Below are positions 1 to 5,490 of a stretch of 5,767 bases of DNA, in pieces (position 1 is the stretch's first letter; every line of letters starts with the position of its first letter). The notes below the pieces were generated by a model. It did no database searches. It was not told the DNA's origin and saw only the letters and a list, made by a program, of their open reading frames with translations. The stretch spans positions 1-5,767 of the forward strand of contig DSDR01000230.1 of assembly GCA_011048645.1 (NCBI GenBank). The letters are read 5' to 3'. The DNA comes from Phycisphaerales bacterium (GTDB lineage: Bacteria > Planctomycetota > Phycisphaerae > Sedimentisphaerales > Anaerohalosphaeraceae). The position numbers and the translations under genes are program-made.

Positions 1-844
1 CAGTGGTGTAACGCCAGCGCATATCCGGATTGACCGCATCCCCATACATTCGCCAACTGACATGGCCGTCCGCAAAACCTATATTGCCTCCCTCCGGCTT
101 GGGGCCGCGATAGGTAAAGCCCGTCGGGAAGTTTTGACGCGACTTGTGGTTTGAATTATCCCGAAGCACACCTCCGCTTAACTCATCAATGCCGCCGGCT
201 GTGATTTCAAAAAAGGCCAGGCCGCCTAAATCAGACGTACCCGCAATGACGGAATCGGCGACCATTTCGGTGGAACCGGCATTTCGAACATCGGACAACT
301 TGGTAATCCATTTGGCTTGTTCGCCGGTTACCAGCGTACTTCCAAGAGTGGGGTTTCCACTACTATCATACTTTTGAAGCATATAGATATAGGGCAATAC
401 CCGATAGCGAACGTATTTTTGCTGATTCTCTGGGATCGTAGTCTCGTCACGAAGGGGTACAGGGTTAGGATATGGCCCCGTGCCGTCAATTAAACCGTAT
501 TGCCAATAGCGTGCGTCTTCCGGTGTAGCCAAACGATTACCCGGACAGAAAAACGTATCATTTTCCTTAAAGCCGGCATATTGCTTAATCTGGTTGGTGG
601 ACCAAAAGCTCACATCCCACAACCACAATCCGGCTAACGTCCACGGAACACGCGAATCATTTTGCTCGGCATACAGCATAATCCCCAATGCCTGCTGTCT
701 GAGGTTATTTCCACACATAATCCGCTGCGCATAGATCTTGGCACGATTTAAGGACGGTACTACAATACTCAACAACAGTGCAATAATAGCAACGACCACG
801 AGCAGTTCAATTAACGTAAATCCTTTTTTCCTTGTTCGGCCCAT
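1..844 (-). CDS. Prepilin-type N-terminal cleavage/methylation domain protein (pseudopilin-like), 3' end cut by window edge
   Basis: This reading frame stays open for 281 codons to the left edge, so the C-terminus is missing. The N-terminus reads MGRTRKKG then FTLIELLVVVAIIALLL: a short basic leader, the prepilin peptidase site between G8 and F9, the conserved Glu at +5 (E13) and a hydrophobic helix to about residue 29. This is the class III signal of type IV pilins and type II secretion pseudopilins, so the protein should be cleaved by a PilD-type peptidase and anchored in the inner membrane or assembled in a pilus-like fibre. The rest looks like a soluble extracytoplasmic domain, with FADGH at D259-H261 near the visible end. 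That resembles the H-X9-DG processing-associated motif common in large planctomycete prepilin families, although here the nearest upstream His (H233) is 25 residues away. Codons are visibly more AT-rich than in the ruv and cysS genes. The ATG at 844 follows a GAGG site. The family call is sure; the role is unknown. Confidence 0.9.
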   Translation of the reverse strand, partial: MGRTRKKGFTLIELLVVVAIIALLLSIVVPSLNRAKIYAQRIMCGNNLRQQALGIMLYAEQNDSRVPWTLAGLWLWDVSFWSTNQIKQYAGFKENDTFFCPGNRLATPEDARYWQYGLIDGTGPYPNPVPLRDETTIPENQQKYVRYRVLPYIYMLQKYDSSGNPTLGSTLVTGEQAKWITKLSDVRNAGSTEMVADSVIAGTSDLGGLAFFEITAGGIDELSGGVLRDNSNHKSRQNFPTGFTYRGPKPEGGNIGFADGHVSWRMYGDAVNPDMRWRYTT

Positions 845-850
845 GTTTAA

Positions 851-854
851 CCTC
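851..854 (-). promoter_or_regulatory. Ribosome binding site of the prepilin gene
   Basis: GAGG lies 6 bases before the ATG at 844 on the minus strand. It supports that start, which also places the prepilin peptidase site eight residues from the N-terminus, the usual distance. Confidence 0.75.
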
Positions 855-983
855 ATAAAAATTTGGTTTCGTCCGTTAATATGACGCCTTATATAAGAAT
901 ATGCTGTTTATGCCGCCCAATTGGACAGTCAATTTGAAAGCAGTTCAAAAAATTCAACATGATCTACCTGACAGAACTAACCT

Positions 984-992
984 ATTATAGCA
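984..992 (-). promoter_or_regulatory. Extended -10 promoter for the prepilin gene
   Basis: On the minus strand this reads TGCTATAAT: a perfect TATAAT hexamer (984-989) preceded by the TG of an extended -10 element. The -35 position at 17-base spacing (about 1007-1012) reads AATCTA, a poor match, which is typical of extended -10 promoters. Farther upstream, A-tracts on the minus strand (1026-1040) sit where an UP element would. A start near 977 would give an untranslated leader of about 130 bases before the prepilin ATG. The motif is seen directly; its use as a promoter is inferred. Confidence 0.6.
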
Positions 993-1160
993 CGCTTTTT
1001 GAAAAATAGATTACCATTTTGCGAATTTTTTTTGTTTTTTCACGAATTCACACACCCGCAACCTATTCATAAATCGCATATTCCGAAAAATTATTAACCA
1101 TATTACGGACGGTGGGCGGATTATTTTCTGCGATATGATGATAAAGCGCGCGCTTCTTCA

Positions 1161-1189
1161 GAAAAAACTCATAGAAAAACGAGTTTTTC
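1161..1189 (-). terminator. Putative Rho-independent terminator after the response regulator gene
   Basis: Read on the minus strand, AAAAACTC (1188-1181) and GAGTTTTT (1170-1163) form a perfect 8-base stem around a 10-base loop, ending in a run of T. The A-tract/T-tract layout is that of a bidirectional terminator. The stem is GC-poor, so termination strength is uncertain. It lies about 40 bases past the stop codon of the response regulator. Confidence 0.45.
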
Positions 1190-1229
1190 GCAAGACAATG
1201 TCGGTTGGATATAGCTTGAAAAACTCAGG

Positions 1230-1625
1230 TCAACGCAGGACGGTTTGCGAATTAAAATACTCCAGGGCGTCGCGAATGGCCGGCTTGAAATCGTCCTCAA
1301 GCGTCCAGGGCTTGACGATGAATTTGTAGATGTGCCCGCAATTGATGGCGTGAAGGAGTGTTGACACCTGCGTATGTCCGGACAAAACCATCCGCACCAC
1401 GGACGGCCATTTTTCCCGCACAATCCGCAGCAGCTCCAGCCCGTTCATTTCCGGCATTTTCAAGTCCGATACAATGACGTGGATGGTCTCGGTTTCCAAT
1501 ATCTGCAAGGCCTCTTGGGCGCTTTTGGCAAAAAGGCGGTCATACGGTTCACCAATCAGGCCGAGCTTCAGGGTCTCCAGAACTCCCTCATCGTCATCCA
1601 CGAATAATACACTTTTTCTATCCAT
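1230..1625 (-). CDS. Single-domain response regulator (CheY-like receiver)
   Basis: The 131-residue protein is one receiver domain with no output domain. The acidic Mg-binding pocket is D10-D12 in LFVDDDEG, the phosphoacceptor is D54 in VSDLKMPEMNG, the switch Ser/Thr is S82 in MVLSGH, and the conserved Lys is K105 in IYKFIVKPW. The whole set is present, so it should accept phosphate from a histidine kinase or phosphotransfer protein in the cytoplasm. The IYKFIVKPW ending resembles receivers that precede HD-GYP domains (RpfG type), but here the frame stops soon after the domain and no HD-GYP coding follows before the terminator. No kinase is in the window. The ATG at 1625 has only a weak purine stretch (GAGAAA) upstream. 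A 188-base gap with strong inverted repeats separates it from ruvA, suggesting independent or leader-dependent expression. The domain call is firm; the pathway is unknown. Confidence 0.92.
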   Translation of the reverse strand: MDRKSVLFVDDDEGVLETLKLGLIGEPYDRLFAKSAQEALQILETETIHVIVSDLKMPEMNGLELLRIVREKWPSVVRMVLSGHTQVSTLLHAINCGHIYKFIVKPWTLEDDFKPAIRDALEYFNSQTVLR

Positions 1626-1770
1626 TTTCTCGGATAGATTTAAGACGCTTTCGTCTTTGTGTTTTCGACCGGTATCCGTTACGACTTAACCCGATTTTGC
1701 CGCTCCCAATACATCGACTGCCCGACCGAGCTGTTCTCGAGCAATAAACTTGCCTTACACCGGCAAAATC
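1626..1770 (-). promoter_or_regulatory. Candidate structured 5' leader RNA of the response regulator gene
   Basis: On the minus strand a perfect 10-base inverted repeat, GATTTTGCCG (1770-1761) and CGGCAAAATC (1702-1693), encloses 58 bases that hold a small hairpin CGAG-AACAG-CTCG. The first arm can also pair locally, as TTGCC with GGCAA (1766-1762 with 1754-1750). Nearer the gene, CGGATA (1678-1673) and TATCCG (1636-1631) could form an outer stem around a perfect hairpin AAGACG-AAAG-CGTCTT (1657-1642), ending directly before the GAGAAA start region. The layout resembles a closed aptamer-like domain followed by a hairpin controlling ribosome access. I recognise no known riboswitch class in it. 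The repeats are seen; their function is inferred. Confidence 0.4.
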
Positions 1771-1780
1771 CATATAAAAG

Positions 1781-1806
1781 AAAAACGTGGAACCCTTCTT
1801 GTTTTT
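1781..1806 (-). terminator. Weak terminator-like hairpin after ruvA
   Basis: On the minus strand AAAAAC (1806-1801) and GTTTTT (1786-1781) can pair around a 14-base loop that may fold further as GAA-GGG-TTC, followed by a T-rich stretch. It begins 7 bases after the ruvA stop codon. The stem is short and AT-rich, so this is a tentative call. Confidence 0.3.
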
Positions 1807-1813
1807 ACCTTTG

Positions 1814-2440
1814 TTACGCTTCGACGCCCTGCTTGACGCGATAGACCAACGGGATCAGTTCTTCGGCGGTTTTGATCTCGGGGTGTTTTCGGCAGGTCAG
1901 CTCGATCAGTTCCATTGCTTCGGCGCGTTTTTCACCCCAGGCGATCAGGATTTCGAGGGCTTCGGTCTGGAACAGACTGAACGCCGAGCGGCTTTGCGGC
2001 TCGGCGGCCTCGTGGGCGTAGCGTTTGAGCTTGCCGCCCAGCTCGGCGGCGATCATCTGGGCCATTTTTTTGCCGACACCCGGCAGCGTGGCCAGCAGTT
2101 TTTCGTCGCCGCTTTCGATGGCCGAGGCGATCCGTTCGATGGGCAGGGCCAGCGACTTGAGGGCTTTTTTGATGCCCATCCCTTTGACGGTGGTGTAAAT
2201 CGCGAAAAAATCCCGCTCGCCGCGATTGAGAAACCCCACCATCCGGGGAATGAGGTTGCCGCCGCCCAGCGTCCCTTCGTAATACTCGAACGTGCAGAGC
2301 GTGACCGGGCGGCCAATCTGCCCGCTCAATTGCACGACGGCGTAGCCCGGCAGCATCAGCTCATAGCAGACCGCGCCGGCCTGTATCCAGGCGCTGTCCT
2401 CATCCAGACTTATCAAGTTGCCTTCAATTTGTGCGATCAT
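1814..2440 (-). CDS. ruvA: Holliday junction branch migration protein RuvA
   Basis: RuvA tetramers bind the four-way DNA junction and hold RuvB motor rings for branch migration in recombinational repair. At 208 residues it is close to the family length. Domain I (about 1-70) starts MIAQIEGNL and contains a GAVCYELMLPG strand pair. Domain II has two helix-hairpin-helix motifs, near residues 84-97 (VKGMGIKKALKSL) and 115-134 (LLATLPGVGKKMAQMIAAEL). A linker (about 141-155) leads to the RuvB-binding domain III (about 156-208). By eye against the E. coli protein, the loop carrying the acidic pin is about 7 residues longer (E55-G56 in place of E55-D56, followed by TLGGGNLIPRMVGF). The ATG lies 9 bases past the ruvC stop and has no evident Shine-Dalgarno site, so translational coupling to ruvC is likely. 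ruvB is not adjacent. Confidence 0.95.
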   Translation of the reverse strand: MIAQIEGNLISLDEDSAWIQAGAVCYELMLPGYAVVQLSGQIGRPVTLCTFEYYEGTLGGGNLIPRMVGFLNRGERDFFAIYTTVKGMGIKKALKSLALPIERIASAIESGDEKLLATLPGVGKKMAQMIAAELGGKLKRYAHEAAEPQSRSAFSLFQTEALEILIAWGEKRAEAMELIELTCRKHPEIKTAEELIPLVYRVKQGVEA

Positions 2441-2449
2441 AGCTATATT

Positions 2450-2485
2450 TTAGACCGAATGGACAGGATTTACACGATTTTTTTC
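2450..2485. repeat. Possible dispersed AT-rich repeat fused to the 3' end of ruvC
   Basis: The plus-strand core GGACAGGATTTACACGAT followed by a T-run resembles, from memory, a short repeat scattered through many environmental bacterial genomes (variants of ACAGGATTAACAGGATTTACA). Composition switches abruptly from GC-rich ruvC coding to AT-rich here. It encodes the last residues of RuvC (NRVNPVHSV) and its stop codon. There is only one copy in the window, so repeat status is inferred. Confidence 0.4.
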
Positions 2486-2947
2486 GTTGGCACAGCACAG
2501 GGCCGCGGCGATGGCGTCGGCCACGTCCGGCGGTTCCGGCGGTTCGGACAGGTTCAGCATCGTCTGAATCGCCCGCTGCATCTGTCCTTTGGACGCCCGC
2601 CCGTTGCCGGTCAATGACTTTTTGATGCGGGTGGCCGAGAAACTCTGCACGACGGCGCCGGCCTGGGCGGCCTGCTGTAAAATCACGCCGCGGGCGTGGC
2701 CCATCAGGATGGCCGTGCGCGGATGCTTGTAGTGGGCGTATAACTGTTCGACGGCCACCACATCGGGCTGATGCGTTTGCAGCAGGGTTTGAATGTCCTC
2801 GGCAATCTGGTTGAGCCGCGCTTCGAGCGCCGCGGCGCCGTCCGTGCGGAAGATGCCCGCCTCCAGCAGCGTCTGTCGGAGCCGTTCCTTCTTGACCACC
2901 GCATAGCCGCACACCTGCAAACCGGGATCGATACCTAACAAGATCAT
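2450..2947 (-). CDS. ruvC: Crossover junction endodeoxyribonuclease RuvC
   Basis: RuvC is the dimeric nuclease that cuts Holliday junctions symmetrically, working with RuvA and RuvB. The 165-residue product has the RNase H-like fold signature with all four catalytic acids: D7 in LLGIDPGL, E67 in VVAVEQLY, and D141 and D144 in PPDVADAIAAAL. The DNA-contacting segment IKKSLTGNGRASKGQM (108-123) is also typical. The start at 2947 puts D7 in the usual place; only a weak purine stretch (AGAAAG) precedes it. The last nine or so residues (NRVNPVHSV) do not look like family sequence and coincide with the repeat-like AT-rich segment, so the natural end has probably been replaced without touching the active site. 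ruvA follows after 9 bases, so the two are almost surely co-transcribed. An 81-base gap with an inverted repeat separates it from cysS. Confidence 0.96.
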   Translation of the reverse strand: MILLGIDPGLQVCGYAVVKKERLRQTLLEAGIFRTDGAAALEARLNQIAEDIQTLLQTHQPDVVAVEQLYAHYKHPRTAILMGHARGVILQQAAQAGAVVQSFSATRIKKSLTGNGRASKGQMQRAIQTMLNLSEPPEPPDVADAIAAALCCANEKNRVNPVHSV

Positions 2948-2987
2948 TCAACTGTTCTTTCTGTGTTCCGTCAAACTTGTGATTTTT

Positions 2988-3025
2988 ATCTGAGATTTTA
3001 GATATCAAATCTCAGATTTCAGATT
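2988..3025. repeat. Intergenic inverted and tandem repeat between cysS and ruvC
   Basis: ATCTGAGATTT (2988-2998) and AAATCTCAGAT (3007-3017) form a perfect 11-base inverted repeat with an 8-base loop. It overlaps a tandem pair of TCAGATT (3012-3018 and 3019-3025). In the direction of transcription the stem is followed by AAAAATC, not a T-run, so it is a poor intrinsic terminator. It is more likely a dispersed palindromic repeat or an RNA-stabilising hairpin at the cysS 3' end. Confidence 0.65.
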
Positions 3026-3028
3026 CAC

Positions 3029-4504
3029 TTAACCCAATCTCCATGTGGTACCGCCGGGTTTGTCTTCCAGCACTATGCCGAACTTGGCGAGCTGATCGCG
3101 GATGGCGTCGGCGGCGGCGAAGTCTTTGTTCTTGCGGGCAGTCTGACGCTGTTCGATAAGCAGGCCGATGAGGTGATCCAGCAGCGCGTCATCGCTTCCG
3201 CCGGCGGTCGCATACTCATCTTTAACGATGCCCAGTACATCGCCGCCAAGCGTGCGAAACTGGTTGTCAATCGCCTCCAGCGTCGCTTTGGCAACCCCTT
3301 CGACCGGCAAAGTACCGACCAGCTTGACCATTTCGAACAGCACCGACAGGGCCACGGCGGTGTTCAGGTCGTCGTTCATTGCCGCTTCGAACTTTTCCTT
3401 CATCGCGTTTAACTGCATCAGGATGTTTGCATCCGCTGCTCGGTCAGGCGCCAAAGCCAGCGCCTTGCGCACTTTGATAACCGCTGCTGTAATCTTGTCG
3501 TATCCGCTTTGGGCCGCCGATAAAGCCGCGTCGGAAAAATCAATCGGGCTGCGGTAATGGCTTTGCAGGATGAGCTGCCGCACGGCCGGCGGGTCGTAGG
3601 TGCGGCTCAGCCGCGGGTGACCTTCTTTGAAAATCTGTTTGAGTGTGATGAAATTGCCCAGGCTCTTGCCCATCTTTTGTCCATCGACGGTCACCATATT
3701 GTGATGCACCCAGTATTTGACGAACGGGCAGTCGTTGGCGGCCTCGGATTGGGCGATCTCGCATTCGTGGTGGGGAAACTGGTTTTCGATGCCGCCGCCG
3801 TGAATGTCAATCGTCGTGCCCAGATACTTCATACTCATCACCGAGCATTCGAGATGCCAGCCCGGATAGCCGCGCCCCCAGGGGCTGTTCCACTGCATAA
3901 TGTGGTTCGGTTCGGCCTTTTTCCACAGGGCAAAATCGGCGGGGTTGCGTTTTTCGCTGTTGACCTCAATACGTGCGCCGGCCTGCATATCCTCGATCTG
4001 TCGTCCGGACAGTTTGCCATAGCCGGCGAATTGGCTCACGTCAAAATAGACCGAGCCGTTGACTTCATAGGCATAGCCCTTATCAATCAGCGTTTGGGTC
4101 AGTTCGATTTGTTCGGGGATGTGGCCGGCGGCGCGCGGGCAGATATCCGGCCGCTGTACATTCAGCGCATCCATATCCTCAAAATAGCTGCGGGTGTAAT
4201 ATTCGGCAATCGCCATCGGGTGGCGGTGTTCTTTCTGCGCCTGACGTTCCAGCTTGTCCTCGCCTTCGTCGGCGTCGTCGGTCAGGTGCCCTACGTCGGT
4301 AATGTTCTGCACATACGTAACCGCATATCCCAGATACCGCAAATAGCGCAGCAGCACGTCAAAGCTGACGTAGCTTTTGGCGTGTCCCAGGTGCGCGTGT
4401 CCATAGACCGTCGGTCCGCAAACATACATCCGTACGCGCCCGGGTTCGAGAGGTTTGAAGTCTTCCGTTTTTCGTGTCAGTGTATTGTACAGTCGAAATC
4501 CCAT
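3029..4504 (-). CDS. cysS: Cysteinyl-tRNA synthetase
   Basis: This cytoplasmic class I aminoacyl-tRNA synthetase joins cysteine to tRNA-Cys using ATP. With the chosen start it has 491 residues, slightly above the family norm. Visible marks, numbered from that start, are C29 in MYVCGPTVYG, the HIGH motif as HLGH (38-41), zinc ligand C220 in WHLECSVMS, H245 and E249 in FPHHECEIAQ, and the KMSKS motif as KMGKS (277-281). The C-terminal helical region ends in FGIVLEDKPGGTTWRLG, as in the family. Three in-frame starts exist: GTG at 4546, ATG at 4519 and ATG at 4504. I chose 4504 because it gives MGFRLYNTLTRKTEDF, which aligns with known N-termini, and has GAGA 5 bases upstream. The GTG at 4546 would overlap the methyltransferase stop as GTGA and add 14 residues. 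The gene lies directly behind the methyltransferase, probably in one transcript. Confidence 0.96.
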   Translation of the reverse strand: MGFRLYNTLTRKTEDFKPLEPGRVRMYVCGPTVYGHAHLGHAKSYVSFDVLLRYLRYLGYAVTYVQNITDVGHLTDDADEGEDKLERQAQKEHRHPMAIAEYYTRSYFEDMDALNVQRPDICPRAAGHIPEQIELTQTLIDKGYAYEVNGSVYFDVSQFAGYGKLSGRQIEDMQAGARIEVNSEKRNPADFALWKKAEPNHIMQWNSPWGRGYPGWHLECSVMSMKYLGTTIDIHGGGIENQFPHHECEIAQSEAANDCPFVKYWVHHNMVTVDGQKMGKSLGNFITLKQIFKEGHPRLSRTYDPPAVRQLILQSHYRSPIDFSDAALSAAQSGYDKITAAVIKVRKALALAPDRAADANILMQLNAMKEKFEAAMNDDLNTAVALSVLFEMVKLVGTLPVEGVAKATLEAIDNQFRTLGGDVLGIVKDEYATAGGSDDALLDHLIGLLIEQRQTARKNKDFAAADAIRDQLAKFGIVLEDKPGGTTWRLG

Positions 4505-4542
4505 GGTCGTCTCAGTCATTTGTCTATAGCGTTCGGTCGGTA

Positions 4543-5439
4543 TCACGTTTTGATTTTTTGCACTGCGGCGGCAATATGTTCCGGCGTCGTGCCGCAGCAG
4601 CCGCCCAGAATGCCGGCGCCGGCGGCGGCGATCTCGGCCAGCGTTTCGGCAAAGCCGTCCGGGGAAAGCGTGTACACGGCCTTGTCGCCGTCCAGTTCCG
4701 GGCGTCCGGCGTTGGGTTCGGCCAGCAGGAGCAGCCCGGTTTCCACAATCGCCTCGGCATACGCCCCGGCCAGCCGGACATAGCCGGGCATATCCAGTGT
4801 GCCGCAGTTAAACCCGATGGCGGTAATGCCGGCATCGGCCAGCCGCCTGACCGCCTCAGCCGGTGAAACGCCCATCATCGTGCGCGCCGATTCACCGGCC
4901 GGATCGTACGCCAGCGAGGCGAATATCGGCAGTTCTTCCGTGATGCTGCGGATTGCGCCGATAGCCACCAGCGTCTCTTCCAGTGCGGTCATGGTCTCGA
5001 TGATGAACCCATCAACGCCGCCGTCGGCCAAACCCTCGGCCTGCCCGGCAAACGCCGCGGCCAGTTCGACTTCTTTGACCGTGCCCAGCGGTTCCAGAAA
5101 ATCCCCACATGGTCCGATGTCGCCCAGCACATAACGTTCATTGCCGGCGGCTTGCCGAGCGATTTTGGCTCCCGCCTGATTGATTTCGAAGGTTTTTTCT
5201 TCCAGTCCATGGCGGCGCAGCGACAAGGCGTTGCCGCCGAAGGTGTTGGTAATGACCGCGTCGCTGCCGGCGTCCAGATAGCGGCGATGCACGGCCTGGA
5301 CGATTTGCGGCGAGTCGAGGTTCAGCCGTTCGTTGCAGCCGCCCGGCGCGGCGCCGGCGGCGAACAACTGCGTGCCCATTGCGCCGTCCAGAAAAAAGAC
5401 GCCCTGTCCAATGCGTTCGTTCAGTGTCCATCGTGTCAT
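4543..5439 (-). CDS. Homocysteine S-methyltransferase family protein (stand-alone Hcy-binding domain)
   Basis: The 298-residue protein is one zinc-dependent Hcy-binding barrel, as in the N-terminal module of cobalamin-dependent methionine synthase MetH, betaine-homocysteine methyltransferase and MmuM. It begins with the LDGAMGTQL motif (17-25) and has ITNTFGGN (63-70), the three zinc ligands C212 in FNCGT and C281-C282 in GGCCGTTPEHI, and IIETM (146-150). It should activate homocysteine as a zinc thiolate for methylation to methionine in the cytoplasm. No folate-binding, cobalamin-binding or reactivation domain is attached, so the methyl donor is not shown; it could be a separate corrinoid protein or a methylated sulfur or nitrogen compound. 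The ATG at 5439 has GAGG 5 bases upstream. Its stop is 38 bases before the chosen cysS start, so both sulfur amino acid genes are probably co-transcribed. The family is certain; the donor is not. Confidence 0.9.
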   Translation of the reverse strand: MTRWTLNERIGQGVFFLDGAMGTQLFAAGAAPGGCNERLNLDSPQIVQAVHRRYLDAGSDAVITNTFGGNALSLRRHGLEEKTFEINQAGAKIARQAAGNERYVLGDIGPCGDFLEPLGTVKEVELAAAFAGQAEGLADGGVDGFIIETMTALEETLVAIGAIRSITEELPIFASLAYDPAGESARTMMGVSPAEAVRRLADAGITAIGFNCGTLDMPGYVRLAGAYAEAIVETGLLLLAEPNAGRPELDGDKAVYTLSPDGFAETLAEIAAAGAGILGGCCGTTPEHIAAAVQKIKT

Positions 5440-5444
5440 GATTG

Positions 5445-5448
5445 CCTC
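5445..5448 (-). promoter_or_regulatory. Ribosome binding site of the homocysteine methyltransferase gene
   Basis: GAGG stands 5 bases before the ATG at 5439 on the minus strand and fixes that start. Confidence 0.7.
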
Positions 5449-5490
5449 ATATGCAAAAGGGTTTCAGGTTTGCTCCGTCGATACCGATTG

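Larger units (their letters stand above)
845..1229. other. AT-rich intergenic region between response regulator and prepilin gene
   Basis: No convincing gene lies in these 385 bases. The part near the prepilin gene holds its ribosome binding site, the extended -10 promoter and A-tracts. A 6-base inverted repeat, TTTGAA-AGCAG-TTCAAA at 933-949, lies in the presumed prepilin leader and could be an operator or a weak hairpin. The part near the response regulator holds its putative terminator (1161-1189) and a 12-base GC-rich palindrome (1144-1155). The stretch from about 1041 to 1130 shows nothing I can name. Confidence 0.6.

Noticed and set aside
917..924. Palindrome CCAATTGG in the prepilin leader
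   Set aside because: Eight bases only, single copy, and common by chance.
922..932. TTGACT (927-932, minus strand) as a -35 box for a second prepilin promoter
   Set aside because: No acceptable -10 hexamer lies 16-18 bases downstream; the extended -10 site at 984-992 is much better.
1135..1329. 64-codon plus-strand open frame over the terminator and response regulator 3' end
   Set aside because: It overlaps the receiver gene by 100 bases, crosses the hairpin repeats and has a basic, low-information sequence.
1669..1694. Match of GTTACGACTT and loosely of flanking bases to the 3' end of 16S rRNA (minus-strand AAGTCGTAAC)
   Set aside because: Only 10 bases match exactly, the flanking sequence diverges at once, and no anti-Shine-Dalgarno CCTCC or rRNA helix follows. 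A chance match or mis-priming site at most.
1787..2617. 276-codon plus-strand open frame opposite ruvA and the end of ruvC
   Set aside because: Antisense shadow of two certain genes, with no motif or ribosome binding site of its own.
4505..4546. Longer cysS with a GTG start overlapping the methyltransferase stop as GTGA
   Set aside because: Overlap starts are common, but there is no Shine-Dalgarno site and the extra 14 residues are not family sequence; ATG at 4504 has GAGA upstream and the expected N-terminus. The longer form remains possible.
3557..4783. 408-codon plus-strand open frame opposite cysS and the methyltransferase gene
   Set aside because: It spans two well-identified genes on the other strand and has no recognisable protein features; long antisense frames are expected in GC-rich coding DNA.
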